Shown one piece after another: positions 1 through 7,837 of a DNA stretch of 64,000 nucleotides. Within the stretch, counting starts at the first letter, position 1. Each line of letters begins with the position of its first letter. Under the pieces are notes generated by a model, which saw only the letters and a program-made list of their open reading frames with translations, had not been told where the DNA came from and made no database searches. The stretch comes from DUPQ01 sp964563155 (GTDB taxonomy: Bacteria > Bacillota > Clostridia > DUPQ01). A program made the position numbers and the translations under genes. The stretch covers positions 62,001 to 126,000 of the forward strand of contig CAZLVL010000005.1 in NCBI GenBank assembly GCA_964563155.1. Direction: 5' to 3'.

Positions 1-722
1 AAAGCGGTCCATAAGAGCTGATCATTTTTCAAGGCCACCTTAAACATAGCCTTTAGCCCTAGTTTGCCATCTTGTCTGTAAGAGACTGGGGCTTCTTTAA
101 CAAAAATACCAGTCATAAGCTGACAGCCTACAAACACAAGAGAAATTATGATGGCAACCCACATGTATCCAGAAATAGCATTGCCTCCAATAGCACCTGG
201 TCCATTAGTAAATATGGGAATGGCACCAAAAGCAATAATAGCTCCTATAGAGGCAAAGAGATTGGCCAAAGAAGCTAACTCTGCCCTTTGGGTTTGATCT
301 TTTGCTAAAGAAGGAAGCATGGACCAATAACTTATGTCATTCATAGTAAAGGTTATGGAATAGAGAAAATATATAACTGCAAAAAAGATGACAAAGGATT
401 GACCTTGTAAAGGGGAAGAAAAACAAGCAATTACCACAAGAGCATTGGTTATTGCCCCTATAATTATCCAAGGCTTAAACTTTCCAAATTTCATTCTAGT
501 ATTTTCAATAATCCCTCCCATAATTGGGTCATTTAGTGCATCAAATACTCTAGCAAGTATCATTATCAAAGAGATTGCAGCAAATTGGGCATCTGTAATT
601 GTTTTGGTAAACATAACATAGGTTAAAAGATAGGCGGAAAAAAGAGTATACATCATATCTCTTCCTATTCCTCCTAAAGAGTAAAACCATTTGTTGCGAT
701 TAAAGGTTCTATTGTCTTCCAT
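1..722 (-). CDS. MFS sugar:cation symporter, GPH family (partial, C-terminus beyond window)
   Basis: The first 240 codons read from the ATG at 722 down to base 1, so the C-terminal half is missing. The protein begins MEDNRTFNRNKWFYSLGG and shows the GPH (MelB-like) signature: a first helix ending before an R-x-x-D-A-x-x-D-P segment (about residues 57-67, ARVFDALNDPIMG), then G-K-F-K-P-W at the start of helix 3 and an N-D-I-S-Y-W segment near residue 127. GPH proteins import glycosides, pentosides or hexuronides with Na+ or H+. A GGAG ribosome site lies 8 bases upstream of the ATG. The full-length relative at 45799-47337 shares these motifs. The substrate cannot be read from the sequence. Confidence 0.85.
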   Translation of the reverse strand, partial: MEDNRTFNRNKWFYSLGGIGRDMMYTLFSAYLLTYVMFTKTITDAQFAAISLIMILARVFDALNDPIMGGIIENTRMKFGKFKPWIIIGAITNALVVIACFSSPLQGQSFVIFFAVIYFLYSITFTMNDISYWSMLPSLAKDQTQRAELASLANLFASIGAIIAFGAIPIFTNGPGAIGGNAISGYMWVAIIISLVFVGCQLMTGIFVKEAPVSYRQDGKLGLKAMFKVALKNDQLLWTA

Positions 723-850
723 GAAGCCGCTCCTTAAATATATAATTGTATGTCTTTAGTCAACCATATAATATCATATTTTAGCTATGAATATATGGAA
801 TAAGTGCTTTAAAATATATTAATCATTAGAAGTTTCTTTTAAAATTATCC

Positions 851-2278
851 CTAATTTTTAACTTTTTTTCTCTTAAAGATGCTTTCTCTAAACAAAATTA
901 AACTATATGCTCCTAATAGGACAATAAGCACTAAAAGAGTTATCCATATATTAGTAAAACTCTTTGGAGCAAAGCCTAAAAGAAGTAAAACAGGAAAACC
1001 AAACAAAATTGCATAAAGTTGCTGGTATACCAAGTTAGTAGCAGCTGGTGTTTCAAATTGAGGATCAATCTCTCTTAAAAGAATAATTCCAGTAGAGGCA
1101 GTTCCTGTTAACATACCATATAGAACCAAGAAAGATTCATGCTGATAGTCTTTAAAGAGTCTTTTTGCAATAAAATTACATTGGATATAGGTAAAAACCA
1201 TTCCTCCTATGGATACGACCACTATAGGGATAATAAAGGACTTTATCTTAAAGGCAGATAACTTTATTGCTGCTATGGAAGCTATAACCATAATATCAAA
1301 GGCAAAACCTGAAATTCGACTTTGCATGAAGTTGCTAGTATATTCTCTTTTCATAATGCCTTTTTTCTTAAAGAATCTTAAAATAGCCTTTAAGACAACA
1401 GCAGATACTGTGGATATTAAGAAGTTAAAGCCCCAAAGTAGAGGTTGTACTGTATTAAAACCAAAGTCTCCCATAACTCCAGCTTCAATAACCCCATTTA
1501 TTAAAGACATAAAGCCATAGGCCCCCATGTAGGCAATCAAAACAAGAGCAATCTGTACTGTTAGCTTATCTATAGATTCTGATAAGGGAATCTCACCTTT
1601 TTGGTGGACCAATTCATGACCATCTACATCCACTATTTCTTGATCTTCATAAGATGTCTTTACTAAACCCTTACGTTTTAGTCTTTCTAAATAGAAGATG
1701 CCTCCTAGACTGGCAGAAACAAAGCCTGTTGCTGCTATTGTTAAACCAAAGCTGGTACCATGTTCAAAGCCCCAAAGAACCTCATAGGTATGGCCCCAGT
1801 TGTATGCTTGACCAGGTCCTTGTCCATAGCCCATGGGAAGCAAGAGTCCTGCTGCGGGAAAGGTATTAGATATGAAAAGACCAATAATTAACAAGGCTCC
1901 AATACCCACAATACCTTGAAGGATATATCCAGATACAGTGGTTATTCCATAATTTAAGACATCCTTTTTATTTCCATTTATGGCTTTTTGCTCTCCAGTT
2001 TTTAAGGCAACAGCTGCAAAACCTAAGCCCAAACCATGATAGGTTAAGGCTTCAAGAGTTAAGGAATTAAACATGGATGACCCACTTACCTTAGTAACAA
2101 TATAGTCGATTAATAAAATTAAGAATCCTCCCAAGACAGAAGAGGGTATAAGAGATTTTTTCAAAGGCTTTATAGTTCTTCTTAAAAGATTTGCTACCAT
2201 CATACCACCTAGTAAAATGGTTAATGTGATTATAAAGGACCACATGCTCTTATCCCAAAAATTTATATCTGCAGGCAT
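851..2278 (-). CDS. Sodium/glutamate symporter-like protein (GltS/ESS family)
   Basis: A 475-residue integral membrane protein with about 10-12 hydrophobic segments. The glycine-rich re-entrant motif GYGQGPGQAYNWG (about residues 149-161) and a second one near GMLTGTASTG (about residues 388-397) are hallmarks of the GltS/ESS family, which imports glutamate or related dicarboxylates with Na+. It is longer than E. coli GltS (401 residues); the extra length is partly a charged cytoplasmic loop around residues 205-235. The start is supported by an AGGAG ribosome site 6 bases upstream. It stands alone, 128 bases from the MFS gene start. The family is clear; the substrate is inferred. Confidence 0.85.
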   Translation of the reverse strand: MPADINFWDKSMWSFIITLTILLGGMMVANLLRRTIKPLKKSLIPSSVLGGFLILLIDYIVTKVSGSSMFNSLTLEALTYHGLGLGFAAVALKTGEQKAINGNKKDVLNYGITTVSGYILQGIVGIGALLIIGLFISNTFPAAGLLLPMGYGQGPGQAYNWGHTYEVLWGFEHGTSFGLTIAATGFVSASLGGIFYLERLKRKGLVKTSYEDQEIVDVDGHELVHQKGEIPLSESIDKLTVQIALVLIAYMGAYGFMSLINGVIEAGVMGDFGFNTVQPLLWGFNFLISTVSAVVLKAILRFFKKKGIMKREYTSNFMQSRISGFAFDIMVIASIAAIKLSAFKIKSFIIPIVVVSIGGMVFTYIQCNFIAKRLFKDYQHESFLVLYGMLTGTASTGIILLREIDPQFETPAATNLVYQQLYAILFGFPVLLLLGFAPKSFTNIWITLLVLIVLLGAYSLILFRESIFKRKKVKN

Positions 2279-2516
2279 AAGCTTCTCCTCTCATTATTTA
2301 TTATCTAGTAATAATTTCTTTTAGTATAACATCTTGACAGCCATTTGCAAGAAAAAAAGAAAAGGAATTTATGGTGGGAAAAAGAAAAATAACAGAAAGT
2401 CCAATTCATTAATATTTTACTTTTCTCACCAATTGCAAAACACCTATATTCATAGAGTAAGAACCAATGTCTTCCAAATGGCGTGGATAAGTCAAATAAA
2501 TCTAGCTATATTAATA

Positions 2517-2541
2517 AAAATATCCCTCTAGGGGATATTTT
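2517..2541 (-). terminator. Rho-independent terminator after the permease-ferredoxin gene
   Basis: A perfect 10-bp inverted repeat, AAAATATCCC at 2517-2526 and GGGATATTTT at 2532-2541, has a 5-base loop. Read on the minus strand the stem runs into TTTTTATT. It lies 2 bases past the stop of the gene at 2544. Confidence 0.8.
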
Positions 2542-2543
2542 CA

Positions 2544-3260
2544 TTACTTTTTGTATTCAATAGCCTTAACTGGACAAGCCTCTATAGTAGTTTTTAATTT
2601 CTCCATGTCCAACATATTCTCATCATGCTCTTTAACAATGGCTTTATTGCCTTCCATTTCAAACAGCTCAGGATATTGTTCAACACATACATTACAGCCC
2701 ATACAAGCTTTTTTATCAATGGTTAATTCGCTACTTTTAGCAATTTCTTCAGGATAATCTTTATCCTTAATCATCTTATCTGTAAGCCAAGAAAATAGGA
2801 TAATTGCTAAAACTGTTAAAATCCATCTAACAATCATAAACTTAAGTCCTAAAAACTTGACCTCATTTAAAAGCATTGGTACCTTAATAACAGCCCAAGA
2901 ACTCAAAATTACAACAATATTTCTAGTTGAAGCACCTTTTTTACGTAGCATTACACACATAGGAAAGGCAGCATAAATAGGACCAGCAGAAATACTCCCT
3001 ATAACAAAAGCTAAAAAAGTTCCCTTCAATCCTGCATCCTTACCTAGATATTTCATTATTTTATCTTTTGGTATCCATAAATCCAATAATGCGGTTAAGA
3101 TAAAAATAACTGGCATAATAAGAAGCATCTCTTTTATGTAATACCCACTGTTCTTTACAGAATCTAACCCCATTGAAGGATTTATGAGGGTTACAACGAT
3201 ATATGCTAAAATAACAAGAACAAAAAATAAGTTTTCCTTAATTTTCTTTAAAACCTTCAT
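2544..3260 (-). CDS. Permease (DUF318/UPF0718-type) half fused to a C-terminal ferredoxin domain
   Basis: Residues 1-160 are a hydrophobic permease module with the SAGPIYAAFPM segment typical of the DUF318 (YraQ-like) predicted permeases. Residues about 178-238 form a single-cluster ferredoxin: DKKACMGCNVCVEQYP, then EACPVKAIEYKK at the C-terminus, giving the C-x2-C-x2-C...C-P arrangement for one [4Fe-4S] cluster. It overlaps the upstream gene at 3257-3739 by 4 bases, so the two halves are co-translated and probably form one transporter. The family is often linked to metal, arsenic or thiol handling, but the substrate is unknown. The fused ferredoxin suggests redox coupling or redox sensing; that is inference. 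Confidence 0.8.
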   Translation of the reverse strand: MKVLKKIKENLFFVLVILAYIVVTLINPSMGLDSVKNSGYYIKEMLLIMPVIFILTALLDLWIPKDKIMKYLGKDAGLKGTFLAFVIGSISAGPIYAAFPMCVMLRKKGASTRNIVVILSSWAVIKVPMLLNEVKFLGLKFMIVRWILTVLAIILFSWLTDKMIKDKDYPEEIAKSSELTIDKKACMGCNVCVEQYPELFEMEGNKAIVKEHDENMLDMEKLKTTIEACPVKAIEYKK

Positions 3261-3739
3261 ATAAATACCCCCATAACCACAGCAATTATTATTGCAAATA
3301 AAAAGCTAAATCCATTTCTAATGGCTGCAAACTTCAATCCAAACTTTTCTTTTTCCAAGGGAAATGTTACAACACCTACCATTGTCAAGGTAGTTAAAAA
3401 AGCTACAGAAGGCATAATACCCACTCCAGCATTTACAAGTGTTCCCACTAGGGGAAAAGCTATAAAAGCAGGAACCAAAGTAATAGTCCCTAATAGGGCT
3501 GATGCTACGGTAGCTATTAAAGCTGGTTGATTACTAACAAATTCTGCAATTTGCTCTGGTGGCAGAAATGTTAAAATCAATCCTATAGCAAATATAATTG
3601 CAAAAATACTTTTAGCCATGCCTTTTCCCATATTAAAGGCCATTTTCAGGGCTTTTTTAGTCTTTTCCTTATTCTTAATAAAAGAAACAAGTAAAAAGAC
3701 TACAGTTCCTACCCAAATAGCTATTGTGAAAAAATCCAT
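3257..3739 (-). CDS. Permease (DUF318/UPF0718-type), N-terminal half protein
   Basis: A 160-residue protein with four to five membrane segments. It has the loop GTITLVPAFIAFPLVGTLVN (residues about 94-113), a counterpart of the AGPIYAAFP motif in the next gene, which is typical of the two inverted halves of DUF318 permeases. Classical members are one chain of about 300 residues; here the two halves are separate genes sharing 4 bases. Its start lies 92 bases from the divergent Crp/Fnr gene, which is a reasonable candidate regulator. No function can be given beyond membrane transport. Confidence 0.75.
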   Translation of the reverse strand: MDFFTIAIWVGTVVFLLVSFIKNKEKTKKALKMAFNMGKGMAKSIFAIIFAIGLILTFLPPEQIAEFVSNQPALIATVASALLGTITLVPAFIAFPLVGTLVNAGVGIMPSVAFLTTLTMVGVVTFPLEKEKFGLKFAAIRNGFSFLFAIIIAVVMGVFI

Positions 3740-3795
3740 ACATAAAACCTCCTTCTTAAATCATAAACATATTAGGACAAGTTTTTAGCAATAGA

Positions 3796-3831
3796 TAGAC
3801 ACCTAGGTTTCTTTTTTGTATAATTTATTTA
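3796..3831 (+). promoter_or_regulatory. Sigma-A promoter whose +1 coincides with an ATG (leaderless geometry)
   Basis: TAGACA at 3796-3801, a 17-base spacer, and a perfect TATAAT at 3819-3824. The seventh base after the -10 box is the A of ATG at 3831. No ribosome site precedes that ATG, so the predicted transcript is leaderless. Confidence 0.7.
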
Positions 3832-4493
3832 TGACTAACGCAATTAAGACTATTAACTATTTAAAAGAATTGCCACATTTTGAAAAAATCGACAGTAATA
3901 TCCTAAGAGATTTAATAAAAAAAGGAGCAATCACTAAGCATAAGTATAAAAAAGGCATAACCTTGCATGAGGAAAAGACCGCTTGCAATGCCATTGATAT
4001 TGTTTTTTCTGGAGAGCTTCTTGCTTATACATTAACAGCAAATGGGTCTGAAACTGTCATTTTTGAATTTAATAAAAATAGTATTATTGGAGCTAACTTA
4101 CTTTTTGGGGACCACAATAAATATCCTATGAATATTTATTGTGCCAGTGACTGTATAATTTTTAGACTTCCCAAATCAGCAGTATTAGAACTTTTAGAAA
4201 TTAATGCTTTTGTTTTACCTTTCGTAAAATCACTTTCTCTAAACTCACAAGGAATGAATCAAAAAATTGATATATATAAACTAAAATCACTAAGAGAAAA
4301 TATAGTCAACTATTTAACTGCACTTTCTGCTATGCAAGACTCTAACACCATAACACTACCCATCAGTAAAAAACAGTTAGCTGATTATTTAGGAGTTCAA
4401 AGACCTTCTTTGTTTCGTGAATTAAAAAAGATGAAAGATGAAGGAATAATAGAAATAAACAATAGAAAGATTACAATTCTTACTCCTATTTAA
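3831..4493 (+). CDS. Crp/Fnr family transcriptional regulator
   Basis: A 220-residue protein with an N-terminal cyclic-nucleotide-binding-type beta barrel (about residues 15-120) and a C-terminal winged helix. The recognition segment is ISKKQLADYLGVQRPSLFRE (about residues 180-199). It lacks the N-terminal cysteine cluster of true Fnr, and the barrel lacks a convincing cAMP phosphate-binding RxS motif, so the ligand is unknown. A TTG at 3816 could extend the frame by five codons, but it overlaps the -10 box, so ATG 3831 is preferred. The gene is divergent from the permease-ferredoxin pair, which it may control. Confidence 0.88.
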   Translation: MTNAIKTINYLKELPHFEKIDSNILRDLIKKGAITKHKYKKGITLHEEKTACNAIDIVFSGELLAYTLTANGSETVIFEFNKNSIIGANLLFGDHNKYPMNIYCASDCIIFRLPKSAVLELLEINAFVLPFVKSLSLNSQGMNQKIDIYKLKSLRENIVNYLTALSAMQDSNTITLPISKKQLADYLGVQRPSLFRELKKMKDEGIIEINNRKITILTPI

Positions 4494-4552
4494 ACTAATT
4501 AATCTCTTATTTCCACATTTTTAAATCCTTACTAGCAAGGTCTTCTCATAAA

Positions 4553-4588
4553 AAAAGAAAAGCAATTTGACTTCTTTGCTTTCCTTTT
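4553..4588. terminator. Bidirectional terminator between convergent genes
   Basis: AAAAGAAAAGCAA at 4553-4565 pairs with TTGCTTTCCTTTT at 4576-4588, with one mismatch and a 10-base loop. On the minus strand it is followed by TTTTTTTAT. It separates the Crp/Fnr gene from the convergent acyl-CoA ligase gene. Confidence 0.75.
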
Positions 4589-4657
4589 ACATTTGTTCAT
4601 CTTTTAAATATTGTTGATTAGTTTACAAATCTTAAATGTTTTAATCACATATATTTT

Positions 4658-6382
4658 CTAAGCTAATTTAGCTAACTCCTCTTCTTCTAGCATCCTGTAG
4701 GCTACCTTACCTACTAAAGTTTTAGGTAAATCCTCTCTAAACTCTATTTCATAGGGTAAGGCATATTTGGCAATATTCTTTTTACAATGATCCATTATAC
4801 TGTCTTTTGTTTCATCATCTGGCTTATATCCAGATCTTAGCACTATAAAGGCCTTAACCCTTTGGGTCTTTAAGGGGTCTTTTATTCCAATAACACAAGA
4901 TAGCGATACAGCTGGATGGGCATCTAAGATATTTTCAATTTGAGATGGATATACATTATATCCTGATGTAATAATCATCCTCTTAATCCTTTGGGAAAAG
5001 TATATAAAGCCCTCTTCATCCATTTTGCCTAAATCTCCAGTATGTAGCCATACATGGCCATCATCATGCTTTTTAAGGGCTAGATTGGTCTCTTCTTCAT
5101 TGTTGTTGTATTTTAGCATTACAGAAGGCCCTCTTAAGCAAATCTCCCCTTCTTGGTTAAAAGGTACTTCTTCGGTACTTTCTACTTTCACTATTTTGTA
5201 ATAGGTATCTGGATAGGGTATTCCTATGCTACCCTCTTTATAATAATCTTTTGGGGTAAGACAAGAGGCTGTAACGCATTCTGTGGTACCATAACCTTCT
5301 CGAACTTGAACCAAGGCTCCGTGCTCTTTCAAAAATTTGTCTAGTTTCTTTTTAAGTTCTATAGACAAGCTATCTCCCCCTGAAAAGACCCCTTCAAGAG
5401 AACTTAAATCCACCTTGTCCATATAGGGATTTCTCAAAAGTGCCTCATAAAGGGCTGGTACTCCAGCTATATAATTGGGTTTTTCTTTCTTCAAAAGCTT
5501 TGCATAGGATTGAGCATTAAATCTTGGAACCAGTATACACTTACAAGAGGCGCTCAAAACTGTATGAATACAAACTCCCAAGCCAAAGCCATGAAAAATG
5601 GGCATAATGGTCAACATGGAATGACCTTCAATTATGCAGTCTCCAGCAGTAATGGTTTGAAGAGCTAGGGCATTAAAATTTAGATTAGATAACAAAATCC
5701 CCTTTGTTGTCCCAGTGGTACCACCACTGTATAAAATTGCAGCAGGATCTTGTCCTAAGACATCAGCTATATATTGACCTTTAAAATCTTTAGCCTTGTT
5801 TAAAAGGTCCTTATAAAATACAATATCCAGATTTTTTGGTGGTTTATCTATTTTTCTTCCTTGGGTTAGGTGATAACCTAAATTTATGGGAAAGGTTAAT
5901 TCATCAGCAATAGAGGTTATAACTAAAAACTCTAGTTGGTTCTTTTTACTTACCTCAGCTACCTTAGCATAAAACTGGTCCAAGGTTATAATTCCCCTAC
6001 TTTTAGAATCTTTTAAGAAAAAGTCAATCTCTCCCTCTGAAGATAAGGGATGAACCATATTTGAAATAGCTCCAATTAAGTTTAGGGCGTAAAAGAAATA
6101 AAGGGCTTGAGGAGAGTTGGGTAGACAAATAGTAAACTTATCCCCCTTTGAAATTCCTATACTCTTTAAAGCTCTTGCTGTTTGATGAATTCTCTCAATA
6201 AATTTTTCAAAAGTTACTTTTGTTCCTAAAAACTCATATGCTAAAAGGTTGGGAGTTTTTTTTGCAGCTTGTTCTACCATTTCATACATAGAAATATCCG
6301 GATAATCTAAATAAAATGGTAATCCTATTTTTTCGTACTCTTTAATCCATGGATAATTATTCATTGTATTCAAAACTTTCAC
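4658..6382 (-). CDS. AMP-forming acyl-CoA synthetase (long-chain fatty acid:CoA ligase-like)
   Basis: A 574-residue ANL-superfamily enzyme that adenylates a carboxylic acid and transfers it to CoA. Visible core motifs in order: P-loop YSGGTTGTTKG (about residue 217), GYGTTECV (about 365), WLHTGDLG (about 445), KRMIITSGYNVYPSQIE (about 465) with the adenylate-binding region, and the C-terminal catalytic lysine region PKTLVGKVAYR near residue 556. The GTG start at 6382 has AAAGG seven bases upstream; an ATG at 6364 is an alternative. It overlaps the upstream acyltransferase gene, so the two probably act on the same acyl group. Chain length specificity is not readable. Confidence 0.9.
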   Translation of the reverse strand: MKVLNTMNNYPWIKEYEKIGLPFYLDYPDISMYEMVEQAAKKTPNLLAYEFLGTKVTFEKFIERIHQTARALKSIGISKGDKFTICLPNSPQALYFFYALNLIGAISNMVHPLSSEGEIDFFLKDSKSRGIITLDQFYAKVAEVSKKNQLEFLVITSIADELTFPINLGYHLTQGRKIDKPPKNLDIVFYKDLLNKAKDFKGQYIADVLGQDPAAILYSGGTTGTTKGILLSNLNFNALALQTITAGDCIIEGHSMLTIMPIFHGFGLGVCIHTVLSASCKCILVPRFNAQSYAKLLKKEKPNYIAGVPALYEALLRNPYMDKVDLSSLEGVFSGGDSLSIELKKKLDKFLKEHGALVQVREGYGTTECVTASCLTPKDYYKEGSIGIPYPDTYYKIVKVESTEEVPFNQEGEICLRGPSVMLKYNNNEEETNLALKKHDDGHVWLHTGDLGKMDEEGFIYFSQRIKRMIITSGYNVYPSQIENILDAHPAVSLSCVIGIKDPLKTQRVKAFIVLRSGYKPDDETKDSIMDHCKKNIAKYALPYEIEFREDLPKTLVGKVAYRMLEEEELAKLA

Positions 6383-7244
6383 CTAAGGGCCTTTCTAAAA
6401 GCTCAGGGTTAGACATTATATATTGTAAGAGTCTAATGCTTTTGGCAAAGTAGAAGCCATCAGCAATTCTTTCATCTATTGTCATACCGAAGTTTACCAC
6501 ATCTATAATGGTTTTTTCATTATTTTCCTTAATAATCTCTTTTTTATGGATCTCTCCAATACAAACAACCAAGGAATTGGTCCCAAAATTGTTTAAATGA
6601 TGATAAGGAGCATCACATTTTATACTGCCTAAATTGGATACTAAAACAGAGGCAAAGTTGATGTCTCCCTTCTGGAGGGCTGCAGGATACAAGTCTAGAT
6701 AAATCAAAAGTCTTAAAAAACCTACAAAAATACTATTTACAAAACGAGGTAACTTTTGCAGAGTCTTTAAGGTACTGTCTATGGTGTTGGTACCTTCTTT
6801 TCTTATCTTGTCCACCCCATGAGCAATAAATTTGGAGATATCCTCTAGGTTTTGGTCCTTATCCACCTTTAAAGAAATTAGCACCTCATCTGCATGGTCA
6901 GAAAAATGCCTTTTTGCTACAAAAGATAAGGTAATATCATTTCTTTCATAGTATCTTTTTGCCATAACATACCTGTTTAACAAGGGTCTTTGGTAGGCTG
7001 TTTTAGCTAAAGCAGCTATAAAAGCATGAAAATATGTCATTTTACTGTCTGGATTCTTTTTCTTATGCTCTTTTACATATTCCACCAGTTTACTTACATC
7101 CATTTCTTGCTTTAAAAAAACTTCTGCCTCTGTTCTTTTAGGCGCAATGAATGGAAATATGCTGTGTACCCCATCTAATTCAGCATTAGTAACACGTCTG
7201 GCATCTAATCTATCCCGATAGCTGCCCTTTTTTCTTTTAACCAC
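6357..7244 (-). CDS. 2-oxoacid dehydrogenase acyltransferase-fold protein (catalytic domain only)
   Basis: 295 residues matching the catalytic domain of dihydrolipoamide acyltransferases (CAT-like fold). It has no lipoyl or E1-binding domain, so it is not part of a pyruvate dehydrogenase complex. The C-terminal TIDERIADGFYFAKSI segment sits where E2 enzymes have H-x-x-x-D-G; the D-G is kept, but the histidine position appears to be an isoleucine or threonine. Conventional E2 chemistry is therefore doubtful. It overlaps the downstream acyl-CoA ligase by 26 bases (8 if the ATG start is used), which suggests translational coupling and a joint role in acyl transfer, perhaps to a lipid or small molecule. 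Confidence 0.75.
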   Translation of the reverse strand: MVKRKKGSYRDRLDARRVTNAELDGVHSIFPFIAPKRTEAEVFLKQEMDVSKLVEYVKEHKKKNPDSKMTYFHAFIAALAKTAYQRPLLNRYVMAKRYYERNDITLSFVAKRHFSDHADEVLISLKVDKDQNLEDISKFIAHGVDKIRKEGTNTIDSTLKTLQKLPRFVNSIFVGFLRLLIYLDLYPAALQKGDINFASVLVSNLGSIKCDAPYHHLNNFGTNSLVVCIGEIHKKEIIKENNEKTIIDVVNFGMTIDERIADGFYFAKSIRLLQYIMSNPELLERPLGESFEYNE

Positions 7245-7276
7245 TAATTAATCCCCCTATTTTCAATTTATTTTAT

Positions 7277-7310
7277 GAATAGAGACAATCCCCCGATAGA
7301 ATCTCTATTC
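7277..7310. repeat. Perfect 9-bp inverted repeat upstream of the acyltransferase operon
   Basis: GAATAGAGA at 7277-7285 and TCTCTATTC at 7302-7310 are separated by 16 bases. No T-run follows on either strand, so it is not a canonical terminator. It lies 33 bases upstream of the acyltransferase start and could be an operator or an mRNA leader hairpin. Confidence 0.5.
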
Positions 7311-7322
7311 TAAAAGATATAA

Positions 7323-7631
7323 CTACAAGGACTCAATTTTTTTGATAAGTTTCAATTCTTTTTCCATTTCTTTTAAGGACTTTTCTAGTTTTTTCCTTAA
7401 AACAATCTGCTTTTGTATTTCATGAACAGAATCAGAAATTTTACCCAAATACTTTGAAACTATCTTTTTACCCTCTCTGTACTTGAGATAAAAGTACTCA
7501 GTTCCTGTATTTTTATTCCTTTTAACAGTCAAGGTACCCTTGGGTAGATCTGAAACCTTTTTCTTGTAATTGGCCTTCTTTTTTAATAAGTCATTCTTAT
7601 ATTTTCTTATCAAATCATTCAAGTTATCCAT
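7323..7631 (-). CDS. Small coiled-coil protein of unknown function
   Basis: 102 residues, strongly basic. An N-terminal lysine-rich helix is followed by a compact central segment LPKGTLTVKRNKNTGTEYFY (about residues 29-48) and then a C-terminal heptad-like helix (residues 68-102) of alternating K/E/L. Similar short proteins with an LPKG...Y-x-L-x-Y-R-x-G core are known as uncharacterised clostridial families; I cannot name a function. It has its own promoter with leaderless geometry. Confidence 0.65.
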   Translation of the reverse strand: MDNLNDLIRKYKNDLLKKKANYKKKVSDLPKGTLTVKRNKNTGTEYFYLKYREGKKIVSKYLGKISDSVHEIQKQIVLRKKLEKSLKEMEKELKLIKKIESL

Positions 7632-7666
7632 GGAAAAAGTATACCCAACAGATAGGAAGAAGTCAA
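7631..7666 (-). promoter_or_regulatory. Sigma-A promoter with leaderless geometry for the small coiled-coil gene
   Basis: Minus strand: TTGACT at 7666-7661, a 17-base spacer, TATACT at 7643-7638. The expected +1 falls on the A of the ATG at 7631, and no ribosome site is present. Confidence 0.7.
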
Positions 7667-7837
7667 TTGTCTGTGGGGTAAAAATGTATTAAAAGTAGAT
7701 ATAAAGATTTATGTATTTATTCTTGCATTTTTCCTTGTTTTACCTTATTATAATGCAAATGTTATATTATTTATTCATAAAGACTGGGATTTATGGTAAG
7801 ATAACTTTCATTCATAAAAAAATAGGGGGTATTATTT

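Noticed and set aside
2334..2531. 65-codon plus-strand frame between gltS-like and permease genes
   Set aside because: No ribosome site, lysine/asparagine-rich low-complexity start, and it runs into the terminator stem of the opposite gene.
7277..7310. Terminator call for the 9-bp inverted repeat
   Set aside because: No T-run on either strand; listed as a repeat instead.
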